Positions 25,266 to 34,413 of a stretch of DNA of 64,000 bases are shown piece by piece (the first letter of the stretch is position 1; each line of letters begins with the position of its first letter). Source of the DNA: Flavobacterium plurextorum (lineage in GTDB: Bacteria; Bacteroidota; Bacteroidia; Flavobacteriales; Flavobacteriaceae); the NCBI RefSeq assembly GCF_002217395.1, contig NZ_MUHD01000011.1, positions 96,063-160,062 on the forward strand. Reading direction: 5' to 3'. The notes beneath the pieces are model-generated. The model saw only the letters and a program-made list of their open reading frames with translations, did not search any database and was not told the origin of the DNA. Position numbers and translations under genes: made by a program.

Positions 25266-27011
25266 ATGAAAAGATATTTAATTCTATTACTATTCACTTT
25301 TCAAGGGCTTTTGGCTCAAGTTCAATTTGAAGCCAGAGTAAGCAAAAATACACTTGGACTAAACGAAAGACTTCGCGTTGATTTCATCATGAATGTTGAC
25401 GGAGATAATTTCGACCAGCCTTCTTTTGACGGTTTTAAACTTGTTGCGGGACCTAGTCAGCAAATAAGCCAATCGTGGGTAAACGGACGAAGTTCTTTTC
25501 AAAAAATATACTCTTACATTTTACAGCCGGCTCAAAAAGGATCGGTTATAATCAAGCAGGCTGCGATCGAATACAATGGGCAGATTTACAAAACTAATCC
25601 CATAAAAGTTACGGTAACCAATGCAGTTGCACAAGAAAGAGATCCTAACGACAGACCTCAAGGTTCTGGAAACGAATTATTGCAATTAGTTGCGGAGACT
25701 TCTAAAACAAATCCGTACTTAAACGAACCAATAACTGTAGTTTATAAACTATACTTTAACGGAATTGGTGTTACTGGTTTTAAAGAAGTTGCAAAACCTA
25801 AATACAATGATTTCTGGAATCAGAATATAGAAGTTAAACAATTGGCTATTGAAGAAGGTAATTTTCAAGGACAAAGATGCTATTTTGTTGTTTTAAAGAA
25901 AACCATTTTATATCCTCAAAAATCTGGAAAATTAACGATCGAACCTTTTTCGCTAGATATTGGTGTTCAATTACCAACAAATCGTCGTGACATGTTTGGT
26001 CAAATGATTATAACCGAAGATAATAAAATTGTCTCTGCGGGAGCAAGAACTATAAATGTAAAACCACTTCCTGAAACTGGTAAACCTGAAAGTTTTACTG
26101 GTGCAGTAGGTAAATTTAATTTTACAGTTACTCCAACAAAAACAACTTTGAAAAGTGGCGAAAGTCTTGATTTAATGGTAAGCGCGACCGGAAATGGAAA
26201 CATGAAATTGTTTACTTTGCCTAAACCAGTTGTACCAAATGCATTAGAAATGTACGATCCGGTTCATGATGAAAAAGTTACAACATCATTATCTGGCATG
26301 TCTGGAAAAATATCAGACAAATACACCATAGTTCCTCAATACAAAGGGAAATATGCTATTAAACCAATGTCATTCTCTTATTTTGATCTTAGTTCTGGTT
26401 CTTATAGAACGATAACTACAAAAGAAATTATGATTGACGTTTTAGACGGTCCAACATTAGCAGAAGCAAATCCATCTACAGCTTCTAAAAATGTTATTGC
26501 AGAAAAAGAGCAGTTTAAATACAACAAAACAAAAACCATATTAGTACCAATTGCTAAAAATGATTTTTACGGTTCAAACTTGTATTATACTTTGTTATTC
26601 CTTCCTTTTGCCATTATACCAATTATTATTCTTGCTAAGAAAAGAAAAGAAGCAATAGACGGCGACATAACAGGAAACAGAATTAGAATGAACAATAAGC
26701 TTGCTAAAAAATACTTATCGCAAGCCAAGAAACAGCTTAACAACAAAGAAGCTTTCTATATCGCATTAGAAAAAGCAATGCATAATTTCTTAAAGGCGAA
26801 ACTGCATATTGAAACCTCAGAAATGAGCAAGGCCAATATTCAAGAATTGCTGTTGTCTAGAAATGCAAATCCAGAAGCGGTTCAAGATTTCATTAACTTG
26901 ACCGAGAACTGTGAATTTGCTCGTTATGCGCCAGCATCAAGCGCTTCTATCCAGCAAGATTATGATAAAGCAGTTTTAATTATTTCGGCACTAGAAAAGC
27001 AGATTGTTTAA
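25266..27011 (+). CDS. batD: BatD, oxygen-tolerance membrane protein
   Basis: The 581-residue protein has a signal peptide (MKRYLILLLFTFQGLLAQ), then periplasmic beta-sandwich repeats (about 19-400) containing the BatD hallmarks LNERLRVDFIMN, QQISQSWVNGRSSFQKIYSY and PKKSG-like LYPQKSGKLTIEPF, a membrane helix (LYYTLLFLPFAIIPIIILA, about 438-456), and a cytoplasmic helical tail. It follows batC by 100 bases of word repeat and precedes batE by 56 bases. Its domain order is the standard one for BatD. Confidence 0.93.
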   Translation: MKRYLILLLFTFQGLLAQVQFEARVSKNTLGLNERLRVDFIMNVDGDNFDQPSFDGFKLVAGPSQQISQSWVNGRSSFQKIYSYILQPAQKGSVIIKQAAIEYNGQIYKTNPIKVTVTNAVAQERDPNDRPQGSGNELLQLVAETSKTNPYLNEPITVVYKLYFNGIGVTGFKEVAKPKYNDFWNQNIEVKQLAIEEGNFQGQRCYFVVLKKTILYPQKSGKLTIEPFSLDIGVQLPTNRRDMFGQMIITEDNKIVSAGARTINVKPLPETGKPESFTGAVGKFNFTVTPTKTTLKSGESLDLMVSATGNGNMKLFTLPKPVVPNALEMYDPVHDEKVTTSLSGMSGKISDKYTIVPQYKGKYAIKPMSFSYFDLSSGSYRTITTKEIMIDVLDGPTLAEANPSTASKNVIAEKEQFKYNKTKTILVPIAKNDFYGSNLYYTLLFLPFAIIPIIILAKKRKEAIDGDITGNRIRMNNKLAKKYLSQAKKQLNNKEAFYIALEKAMHNFLKAKLHIETSEMSKANIQELLLSRNANPEAVQDFINLTENCEFARYAPASSASIQQDYDKAVLIISALEKQIV

Positions 27012-27067
27012 ATATAACATCAAACTCGAAAGGTTTTAAAACCAATTCAGGTTCAAAGAAAACAAAA

Positions 27068-27814
27068 ATGAAAAATATAGTATATCTATTTTTATTAATC
27101 ACGCAGGTCTTTTTTGCTCAAAGCGCCTTTGATAAAGGAAACGCTTTGTATCAAAAAGGACAATATCAGCAAGCAGCTGACGTTTTCGAAAGCATCGTTA
27201 AAGAAGACAAACAAGAATCTGCAGAGGTTTATTATAACCTTGCAAATTGTTATTACAAACTAAATAAAGTAGCGCCTTCTATATACAACTACGAAAAAGC
27301 ATTAGTATTAAATCCTCATCATCCAGAAGCTTTAAACAACTTAAAGTTTGCTAAAAAAAGAACAATTGATGAAATTAAAGAAGTGCCAAAAGTTGGTTTC
27401 GCAAAACTAATTCAAAACTTTACTGGAATTTTTGATTATGATACTTGGGCAAAAATTTCTGTTGTCATTTCATTTGTATTCCTACTATGCTTTATTGGAT
27501 ACTACTTTTCGCAGCTCACAATTAGCAAAAGAATTTATTTTATTGGAATGTTTATTTTTTTAGTTGCATTACTTCTAAGTGTTTCAGCAGGAATGTCTGA
27601 GAAGAATCACTTTGACAACGATCGTCCTGCAATTGTTTTTGCAGAATTAAGCGAAGTTCGAAGCGAGCCTCAAAAAGCAGGATCTCCAGTAATTTTACTG
27701 CATGAAGGAGCAAAAGTTTATGTAATAGAAACTGTTGGAAAATGGAAAAAAATCGAATTAACAGATGGTCAAGAAGGCTGGATTGATGCTTCGACTATCA
27801 AGGAAGTGAAGTAG
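27068..27814 (+). CDS. batE: BatE, TPR and SH3 domain membrane protein
   Basis: The 248-residue protein has a signal peptide (MKNIVYLFLLITQVFFAQ), two to three tetratricopeptide repeats (about 20-95; EVYYNLANCYYKLNKVAPSIYNYEKAL), two membrane helices (ISVVISFVFLLCFIGYYF; FIGMFIFLVALLLSVSAG) and a C-terminal bacterial SH3 domain (about 192-248; AKVYVIETVGKWKKIELTDGQEGWID). This is the usual last gene of the operon. A strong palindromic terminator follows 20 bases after the stop. Confidence 0.92.
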   Translation: MKNIVYLFLLITQVFFAQSAFDKGNALYQKGQYQQAADVFESIVKEDKQESAEVYYNLANCYYKLNKVAPSIYNYEKALVLNPHHPEALNNLKFAKKRTIDEIKEVPKVGFAKLIQNFTGIFDYDTWAKISVVISFVFLLCFIGYYFSQLTISKRIYFIGMFIFLVALLLSVSAGMSEKNHFDNDRPAIVFAELSEVRSEPQKAGSPVILLHEGAKVYVIETVGKWKKIELTDGQEGWIDASTIKEVK

Positions 27815-27833
27815 AATCTTTTACCTTTAAAAT

Positions 27834-27881
27834 AAAAAAATCCCAAATTCCAATTATCATTAAATTGGAATTTGGGATTTT
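27834..27881. terminator. Terminator of the Bat operon, dispersed palindrome
   Basis: The arms AAAATCCCAAATTCCAATT and its exact reverse complement enclose a 7-base loop, with T-rich flank. It is the same element as at 11726-11770, two bases longer per arm. Confidence 0.85.
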
Positions 27882-27947
27882 CATTTCACATCAAATTGAT
27901 TAACAAAAATATTATTCGATCATCTCTGAATCAAATACTATTAAAGC

Positions 27948-27975
27948 ATGGAGAAGCACTGCAGTTCGTCTCTAC
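27948..27975. repeat. Copy of the GTAGAGACGCAC palindrome at the 3' end of the cyclo-ligase gene
   Basis: GGAGAAGCACTGC followed by AGTTCGTCTCTAC is a palindrome with two mismatches. It runs up to the stop codon at 27972 and could act as that gene's terminator. Related copies are at 13791 and 15069. Confidence 0.5.
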
Positions 27976-28544
27976 GAGAATTTATAAACTTTATCAGGCG
28001 TAATACAGTAATCCAATCTCACATCAGATTCAAAAATATCATCAATCTGATCTGCTGCTTCAAAAAACGAAAGCCCTATTTTAATCGTATCAGCTTTACA
28101 AGCCGCAAGGAATTTATCATAAAACCCTTTTCCATAACCTATTCGGTTTCCAAAATTATCAAAAGCTAAAAGCGGCACAAAAACCACATCAATGGTTTGA
28201 GTTGGAACCTCAAGTCCATTTACAGGTTCAGGAATATTATATTCGTTTTTTTTAATTTTAGTATTATCCGTCAATAAAAAATGAGTCATTCCACGGGTTT
28301 CAAAATCGCTTTTAGAAACCACGATTTCCTTGTCTTTTCCCGAAAGCAAATGCAGAATAAATTCCGTATCAACTTCTTTATGTTCCACAATTGGAAGAAA
28401 AACATGATAATATGTTTTATCCCAAATAGGCAATTGGATCAAATTATTGGCAATAGCCAGACTTTTTTCTTCAATATCATCTGCCGAAAGTTCTTTTCGA
28501 AGATTTTTATAATGTATGCGTAGTTCCTTTTTATTCGTCGGCAT
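27972..28544 (-). CDS. 5-formyltetrahydrofolate cyclo-ligase
   Basis: It converts 5-formyl-THF plus ATP to 5,10-methenyl-THF, recycling a folate storage form. From the ATG at 28544 the protein has 190 residues, the usual length; an in-frame ATG 17 codons earlier lies inside the preceding gene and gives an unlikely hydrophobic extension. The N-terminus MPTNKKELRIHYKNLRKELS is typical, and the key motif GYGKGFYDKFL (about 136-146) is followed by IKIGLSFF. The chosen start overlaps the upstream gene by 14 bases, so the two are probably coupled. Confidence 0.92.
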   Translation of the reverse strand: MPTNKKELRIHYKNLRKELSADDIEEKSLAIANNLIQLPIWDKTYYHVFLPIVEHKEVDTEFILHLLSGKDKEIVVSKSDFETRGMTHFLLTDNTKIKKNEYNIPEPVNGLEVPTQTIDVVFVPLLAFDNFGNRIGYGKGFYDKFLAACKADTIKIGLSFFEAADQIDDIFESDVRLDYCITPDKVYKFS

Positions 28545-29511
28545 TTTCAGGTAAAGTTTTAGACATATGATAAATAGCATCACCTTCGTATACAATTGGC
28601 GAATGATTGGCGTTTATAACAAATCCTTCGTGGGGAGCTTTTACCTTTTGTTCAAATTTACCAAACGGATCTGTAATTATAGCCAAAATTGTTCCCTTAG
28701 TCACAAACTTTCCAATCAGGTTATAATCATGAAGTAAACCTGAGCATTTGGCTCTAAGCCAAACTGAATTTTTAATATAAATGGATGGCTCTTCGGCTTT
28801 TTCAACAATATGTTTAGAATCAAGCATTTTTAGGTAATGCAAAAGACGCTTCACTCCCATTACACCTTCATTTGCAATAGCATCATTTATATCGAGCGAT
28901 TTCCCGCCTTCAAAAAGCAGCATTTTAATATTGGCTTTTTCGCAGGTATTTCTAAAAGAACCGTTGATATTTTTAGAATATAAAGTAAAAGGCGCATTAA
29001 AAACATCTGCCAAAATTTTCAACTCAGGATTATTCTCTGTAACTCTAATTTGCGGCGCATTAAAACGACTGGCGCCGCCTGCATGAAAATCGACCGCATA
29101 ATCAATAATAGGCAAAATTTCGGCAACAATATGATAGGCAAATCGGCTTGCGAGAGATCCTTTTTTACTACCGGGGAAAACTCTGTTTAAATCCCTGCCG
29201 TCAGGAAACTCACGAGATTTATTTACAAAACCGTACATATTGATAATCGGAATACAAATAATGGTGCCTCTTGCTGGACGATTAATTTTTTTGCTGATAA
29301 TCTGACGGACAACTTCAACTCCGTTTATTTCATCGCCATGAATTCCTGCCGAAAATAAAACAACAGGTCCTTCAAGTTTTGAACGGCGAACAATAACTGG
29401 AATATTAAGTTTTGTGGTAGTATGTAATCGAGCAATCTCAACATTTATGGTTCTGCTTTCTCCCGGTAGAATTGCTTCACCAAAAATCACCAAAGGCTTA
29501 CTATTTTTCAT
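28531..29511 (-). CDS. Succinylglutamate desuccinylase/aspartoacylase-family protein
   Basis: This 326-residue zinc carboxypeptidase-fold amidohydrolase shows zinc ligands in GIHGDEINGVEV (H58, E61 approximately) and in AVDFHAGG (H150 approximately), with FPDGRDLNRVFPG between. The catalytic glutamate is likely in MLLFEGGKSLD. The C-terminal domain (about 240-326; VKAPHEGFVIN) looks like a lipoyl/barrel-type cap. The family deacylates amino-acid derivatives; no arginine-degradation neighbours are present, so the AstE name should not be used. It overlaps the cyclo-ligase gene. Confidence 0.85.
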   Translation of the reverse strand: MKNSKPLVIFGEAILPGESRTINVEIARLHTTTKLNIPVIVRRSKLEGPVVLFSAGIHGDEINGVEVVRQIISKKINRPARGTIICIPIINMYGFVNKSREFPDGRDLNRVFPGSKKGSLASRFAYHIVAEILPIIDYAVDFHAGGASRFNAPQIRVTENNPELKILADVFNAPFTLYSKNINGSFRNTCEKANIKMLLFEGGKSLDINDAIANEGVMGVKRLLHYLKMLDSKHIVEKAEEPSIYIKNSVWLRAKCSGLLHDYNLIGKFVTKGTILAIITDPFGKFEQKVKAPHEGFVINANHSPIVYEGDAIYHMSKTLPENADE

Positions 29512-29555
29512 ATTTAATAATAAAAGCTAAATATAGAAATTATATTTTAAATTTA

Positions 29556-29563
29556 TATCTTTG
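29556..29563 (+). promoter_or_regulatory. -7 box of the small lipoprotein gene
   Basis: TATCTTTG lies 56 bases before the ATG at 29620. Confidence 0.55.
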
Positions 29564-29619
29564 ATTTTTAACACTTAAATTCTTAAACATACAATCTATT
29601 CAAAACCTAAAAAAAAGAA

Positions 29620-30147
29620 ATGAAAAAAGTATTAATTTTATTTAGTGCATTAGCCATATTGGTTTCCTGCCAAAGTAAAGAAGAGAAAATGAAAGAAGCA
29701 GAAGCGGATGGAAATGAAGCTGTTGCTGTTAAATCAAAACTAATAGAAGGTGCAGGAAAAGCACTTCAAGAAGAAGGAAAAGAAGCTGCCAAAAGTGCAT
29801 CAAAAGGAATTGGAGATGTAATAAAAGGCATAAATTCAGGAATGAGCGAAAGCATCAACACATCAAAAGTAATTTCTGATCCTGCTTTTAAAACCAATTT
29901 CGAAGAATGCAAAGCGGAGAAAATTTACGCATCTGACAGTGATAAGCAAAAGAAAGTAACGATTTATCTGATTGCTAAAAAAGACTTTAAAGGCGATATT
30001 TTACTAAAAGCTTTTGATGCTGATAAAAAAGAAATCGGAAGAAGTAAATTAGAAGTTTCTATAAAAAAAGATGATGCAAAATATGTAGATTTTTCATTTG
30101 ATGAAAGAACACATTTACTGCAAACAGAATACTTTACAATTAAGTAA
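29620..30147 (+). CDS. Lipoprotein of unknown function
   Basis: The 175-residue protein has a clear lipoprotein signal (MKKVLILFSALAILVSC, lipidated C17). The next 70 residues are helical and rich in Ala, Lys and Glu (KALQEEGKEAAKSASKGIGDV). The C-terminal half forms strands (KKVTIYLIAKKDFKGDILLKAF; KLEVSIKKDDAKYVDFSFD) resembling a small beta-sandwich. I do not recognise the family. It has its own promoter and terminator, so it is expressed alone. Confidence 0.75.
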   Translation: MKKVLILFSALAILVSCQSKEEKMKEAEADGNEAVAVKSKLIEGAGKALQEEGKEAAKSASKGIGDVIKGINSGMSESINTSKVISDPAFKTNFEECKAEKIYASDSDKQKKVTIYLIAKKDFKGDILLKAFDADKKEIGRSKLEVSIKKDDAKYVDFSFDERTHLLQTEYFTIK

Positions 30148-30160
30148 TAGTAACACCATA

Positions 30161-30199
30161 AAAAAGGCGTCCGTTTCTTAAAGAAAACGGGCGTTTTTT
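30161..30199 (+). terminator. Terminator of the small lipoprotein gene
   Basis: An imperfect stem of AAAAAGGCGTCCGTTTCTT with AAGAAAACGGGCGTTTTTT lies 13 bases after the stop, ending in six T. Confidence 0.8.
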
Positions 30200-30243
30200 C
30201 TTTAAGAAAACTAAAAGAATTATTTAATTTGAGCGCAAAAGTT

Positions 30244-30251
30244 TAAATTTG
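30244..30251 (+). promoter_or_regulatory. -7 box directly in front of uvrC
   Basis: TAAATTTG ends only 4 bases before the uvrC ATG at 30256. If it is the real promoter, the mRNA would be leaderless or nearly so. Confidence 0.45.
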
Positions 30252-30255
30252 TTCT

Positions 30256-32046
30256 ATGCAGACTCCTCTCGAACTTCAAATTCTAACTTTACCAGATAAT
30301 CCGGGCGTTTATCAATATTATGATAAGGACGGAAAGATTTTATATGTTGGCAAAGCCAAAAACTTAAAAAAAAGAGTTTCATCTTATTTCAATAAAGTTC
30401 ACGATACAGCCAAAACAAATGTTTTAGTTAAAAAAATCGTTACCATAAAACACATTGTGGTTCCTACTGAAACCGATGCTCTTTTATTAGAAAATAATCT
30501 AATAAAGACATTGCAGCCAAGATATAATGTCTTACTTCGTGATGATAAAAGTTATCCTTGGATTTGTATAAAAAGAGAACCTTTTTCGAGAATATTTTCG
30601 ACTAGAAGAATGGTCAAAGATGGTTCTGAATATTTTGGACCTTATACAAGTTTCAAAACAGTACACACGATTCTTGATCTAATTAAAGAATTGTATCCGC
30701 TTCGAACCTGCAATTACGACTTAAGTAAATCTAATATTGATTCCGGCAAATTTAAAGTCTGCCTTGAATATCATATTGGCAATTGCAAAGGTCCTTGCGA
30801 AGGTTTAGAATCATTAGAAGAATATCAAAAACAAGTCGACGCAATCCGCGAAATCCTAAAAGGAAATTTTAAGGAAAGCATCAAAGGTTTTAAACGCTTG
30901 ATGATTGAATATGCGCAGGAACTGCGTTTTGAAGAAGCTCAGAAAATAAAAGAGAAAATAGAAATCCTTGAAAATTATCAATCAAAATCAACAATCATAA
31001 ATCCAAAGATTACCAATATCGATGTATTTTCGATTGTGTCTGATGAAAGCGCCGCTTTTGTGAACTTTCTACAAATTTCTCACGGATCGATTATTCGTTC
31101 GCATACGTTAGAAATGAAAAAGAAACTGGACGAAAGCGACGAGGAACTTTTAGAACTTGCTATTATTGAACTTCGGGAACGTTTTCAGCTTCTATCGAAA
31201 GAAATAATTGTTCCGTTTAAAATAGATTTAGGAGAAAACATCAAAACAACAGTTCCGCAGCTTGGCGATAAAAAACAGATTTTAGATTTATCAATTCGAA
31301 ATGCAAAATTCTACCGAATTGAACAATTAAAGCAATTGCAAATTGTAGATCCTGACCGACATACAAATCGAATTATGGCGCAAATGCAAAAAGATTTACG
31401 TCTTCCGTCAGAACCTCGACATATCGAATGTTTTGATAACTCGAATATTCAGGGAACAAATCCTGTTGCTGCCTGCGTAGTATTTAAAGACGGAAAACCA
31501 AGCAAAAAAGATTATCGCCATTTTAATGTAAAAACAGTCGAAGGTCCAGATGATTTTGCCTCAATGACCGAAATTGTATATCGTCGTTACAAAAGAGTAT
31601 TAGAGGAGAATGAACCGCTGCCGCAATTAATTATTATTGACGGTGGAAAAGGTCAGTTATCAGCCGCACTAAAAAGCATTGACGAATTAGGTTTACGCGG
31701 AAAAGTTGCCATTATCGGGATTGCAAAACGTTTAGAAGAACTATTTTATCCCGGAGATTCAATTCCGTTATACCTTGATAAAAAATCGGAAACACTCAAA
31801 GTGATTCAGCAATTACGAAACGAAGCGCATCGATTTGGAATTACTTTTCACAGAGACAAACGCAGCAAAGCGGCGCTCAATTCTTCAGTCGAAAGTATTC
31901 CTGGTATTGGCGAAAAAACCATGCTTACGTTAATACAACATTTTAAAAGTGTTAAAAGATTGAAATTAGCATCAGAAAAAGAAATATCTGCAGTTGTAGG
32001 GGTTTCTAAAGCCAAAAAAATTGTCGACTTTTACAAAACGAACTAG
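30256..32046 (+). CDS. uvrC: Excinuclease ABC subunit UvrC
   Basis: UvrC makes both incisions in nucleotide excision repair. The 596-residue protein has an N-terminal GIY-YIG nuclease (PGVYQYYDKDGKILYVGKAK, about 16-35), a cysteine-containing linker (CLEYHIGNCKGPC), a UVR motif (LRFEEAQKIKEKIEIL, about 219-234), an RNase H-like second nuclease with ECFDNSNIQG and IIDGGKGQL (about 390-470), and C-terminal helix-hairpin-helix repeats (SIPGIGEKTMLTLI; AVVGVSKAKKI). Length is normal. It ends 9 bases before the patatin ATG, suggesting co-transcription. Confidence 0.96.
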   Translation: MQTPLELQILTLPDNPGVYQYYDKDGKILYVGKAKNLKKRVSSYFNKVHDTAKTNVLVKKIVTIKHIVVPTETDALLLENNLIKTLQPRYNVLLRDDKSYPWICIKREPFSRIFSTRRMVKDGSEYFGPYTSFKTVHTILDLIKELYPLRTCNYDLSKSNIDSGKFKVCLEYHIGNCKGPCEGLESLEEYQKQVDAIREILKGNFKESIKGFKRLMIEYAQELRFEEAQKIKEKIEILENYQSKSTIINPKITNIDVFSIVSDESAAFVNFLQISHGSIIRSHTLEMKKKLDESDEELLELAIIELRERFQLLSKEIIVPFKIDLGENIKTTVPQLGDKKQILDLSIRNAKFYRIEQLKQLQIVDPDRHTNRIMAQMQKDLRLPSEPRHIECFDNSNIQGTNPVAACVVFKDGKPSKKDYRHFNVKTVEGPDDFASMTEIVYRRYKRVLEENEPLPQLIIIDGGKGQLSAALKSIDELGLRGKVAIIGIAKRLEELFYPGDSIPLYLDKKSETLKVIQQLRNEAHRFGITFHRDKRSKAALNSSVESIPGIGEKTMLTLIQHFKSVKRLKLASEKEISAVVGVSKAKKIVDFYKTN

Positions 32047-32055
32047 TAAATTCTT

Positions 32056-34413
32056 ATGCGCCCAAACCAGCTGTCAATTTTAAATACTCGGTTAAAAAGA
32101 TTTTTTTCCGATTCCAACAAGGGAGCTTCTTGGGCCGCTCTTTTTTGGCAGGAAAAAAAATTCTTTTCTTTCTCGCCGTTTTCTATTTCCTTCTGGAGTA
32201 CGACAGCATTAATTTTTACATTTTTATTATTAACTCCACAAAAATCTTTTTCACAAGAAAATAAAAGAGACAGTATTAAAAAACCAAAAATTGGATTGGT
32301 ATTAAGCGGCGGCGGTGCCAAAGGTTTTGCACATATTGGAGTTTTAAAAGTTCTTGAAGAAGCTGGAATTAAAATTGATTATATTGGCGGAACGAGTATG
32401 GGATCTGTAATTGGCGGACTTTATGCTTCTGGTTACAATGCTTCGCAAATTGATTCTATTTTCAAGAAAACGAATTTCGATGAATTAATAAACGATTATA
32501 TTCCACGTTCTTCAAAAAATTTCTACGGAAAGAAAAACGACGAATTGTATGCTATTGTTTTACCGTTCAGTAATTTTAAAATTGGTATTCCTGAAGCACT
32601 TTCAAAAGGAATGTACAATTACAATTTACTGAGCAGTCTAACACGTAATGTTCGTCATGTTCGTGATTTCAACAAACTTCCAACTCCGTTTTTATGTATT
32701 GGAACTAATATTGAAACCGGCGAAGAAGTATTGCTTAACAAAGGAAATCTAGTTCAAGCAATGATGGCGAGTGCCGCATTCCCTTCGTTATTTACACCTG
32801 TCGAAATCGACGGAAATTTATTAGTAGACGGAGGTGTTGTAAACAATTATCCCATAAAAGAAGTTCGTAATCTTGGTGCCGACATTATTATTGGTGTTGA
32901 TGTTCAGGATGATTTGTTGAATAGAAAAAACCTAAAGAACGCCACTCGAATCTTGGTTCAGATTACCAATCTGCAATCAATTGAAAAAATGAAAAGTAAA
33001 GTAAAAGATACTGACATTTATATCAAACCTGATATTCGTGATTATGGTGTAATTTCATTTGACAAGGGAGAAGAAATTATCCGAAAAGGAGAAGAAGCTT
33101 CTTTTGCGGTTTACGAAAAAATTAAATCGCTGGTAAACGAAGATAATTTTTATAAAAAGCCAAAACTAAAACTTGCTTCAGATACACTTCAAATTGCAAA
33201 GATAAATAGTGAGAATCTCGAAAATTATACAAAAGAATATATTCGCGGAAAACTTCGCTTCAAACCAGGAAGCACAATCACCTATGCTGATCTTAAAACT
33301 GGAATCAACAATTTAAATGCTACTCAAAACTTTAGTACTATATCCTACTGTTTAGAGCCAGACGGAGAAAACGACGATTTAGATCTTGTATTAAAAGAGA
33401 ACCCAACACAGACTTATTTAAAACTTGGTCTTCATTATGATGGTTTGTACAAAAGCGGTATACTATTAAATCTTACTCATAAAAAAACATTCTTAAAAAA
33501 TGACATTACTTCACTGGATGTTATTTTAGGAGATAATTTTAGATACGATTTCAACTATTATGTCGAAAACGGATTTAATATAAGTTTTGGATTTCGCTCT
33601 AGATTAAATCAGTTTAACCGAAATGTAACGACCAACATAAGTACTTTAACGGCACAAAATCCAAATGTAAACCTTATCAATGTTGATTTTATGGATATAA
33701 GCAATCAAGCTTATTTTCAAACCATCTTTGTACAGAAATTTTTAATGGGCGGCGGACTAGATTATAAATATCTTAGAATAAGCTCTCCAACTCTGGCAAA
33801 TATTGATAATATTATTGACAAAAGCAGTTATTTAAGCGCATTTGCCTACTTAAAATACGATTCGTTTGATGACAAGTATTACCCAAACTCAGGATTGTAT
33901 TTCTCAACAGATCTTCAAACCTACTTAGCATCTTCAGACTATACCAATACTTTTAAACCATTTTCGATGGCAAAAGCTCAGGTTTCGTATGTAAATACAA
34001 TCTTCAAAAAGCTTACTTTTAAAATAGATGCCGATGCTGGTTTAACGTTTGGAAATGACAGCGTACCGTTTTTCGATTATATTTTAGGAGGATATGGTTA
34101 TAACAAAATAAATAATTTCAATTATTTTTACGGCTATGATTTTCTTAGTATTGCAGGAAACAGCTTTATAAAAACTGGAATCACACTTGATTACGAGATT
34201 TTCAAGAAGAATCACGTAAATCTTTCGGCCAATTATGCCAATTTGGGCGATGATATATTTAGTACAGTCGACTGGATTTCAATGCCAAAATATTCCGGTT
34301 ATGCAGTAGGTTACGGACTAGAAACCATTATTGGTCCAATTGAAATTAAACAATCATGGTCGCCAGAAATGTCAAAAAGTTTCACTTGGTTTAGTATAGG
34401 TTTTTTATTTTAA
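32056..34413 (+). CDS. Patatin-like phospholipase fused to an outer-membrane barrel
   Basis: The 785-residue protein resembles type Vd autotransporters (PlpD group). The patatin domain spans about 78-280, with the oxyanion motif SGGGAKGFAHIG (84-95), nucleophile S114 in GGTSMG and the dyad aspartate in LLVDGGVVNNYPI (about 255-267). A POTRA-like region (about 385-460; LRFKPGSTITYADLKTGINNLNATQNF) and a 16-strand-type barrel ending in SFTWFSIGFLF follow. The signal-like stretch TALIFTFLLLTPQKSFSQ ends at about 67, so about 47 polar residues precede it; no closer ATG, GTG or TTG exists in frame. Confidence 0.87.
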   Translation: MRPNQLSILNTRLKRFFSDSNKGASWAALFWQEKKFFSFSPFSISFWSTTALIFTFLLLTPQKSFSQENKRDSIKKPKIGLVLSGGGAKGFAHIGVLKVLEEAGIKIDYIGGTSMGSVIGGLYASGYNASQIDSIFKKTNFDELINDYIPRSSKNFYGKKNDELYAIVLPFSNFKIGIPEALSKGMYNYNLLSSLTRNVRHVRDFNKLPTPFLCIGTNIETGEEVLLNKGNLVQAMMASAAFPSLFTPVEIDGNLLVDGGVVNNYPIKEVRNLGADIIIGVDVQDDLLNRKNLKNATRILVQITNLQSIEKMKSKVKDTDIYIKPDIRDYGVISFDKGEEIIRKGEEASFAVYEKIKSLVNEDNFYKKPKLKLASDTLQIAKINSENLENYTKEYIRGKLRFKPGSTITYADLKTGINNLNATQNFSTISYCLEPDGENDDLDLVLKENPTQTYLKLGLHYDGLYKSGILLNLTHKKTFLKNDITSLDVILGDNFRYDFNYYVENGFNISFGFRSRLNQFNRNVTTNISTLTAQNPNVNLINVDFMDISNQAYFQTIFVQKFLMGGGLDYKYLRISSPTLANIDNIIDKSSYLSAFAYLKYDSFDDKYYPNSGLYFSTDLQTYLASSDYTNTFKPFSMAKAQVSYVNTIFKKLTFKIDADAGLTFGNDSVPFFDYILGGYGYNKINNFNYFYGYDFLSIAGNSFIKTGITLDYEIFKKNHVNLSANYANLGDDIFSTVDWISMPKYSGYAVGYGLETIIGPIEIKQSWSPEMSKSFTWFSIGFLF

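Noticed and set aside
32043..32321. Minus-strand ORF with a lipobox-like FLILSLLFSCEKD
   Set aside because: It lies antisense to the start of the patatin gene and is cut by that gene's signal region; the match comes from the complementary AT-rich signal sequence, and there is no promoter or terminator.
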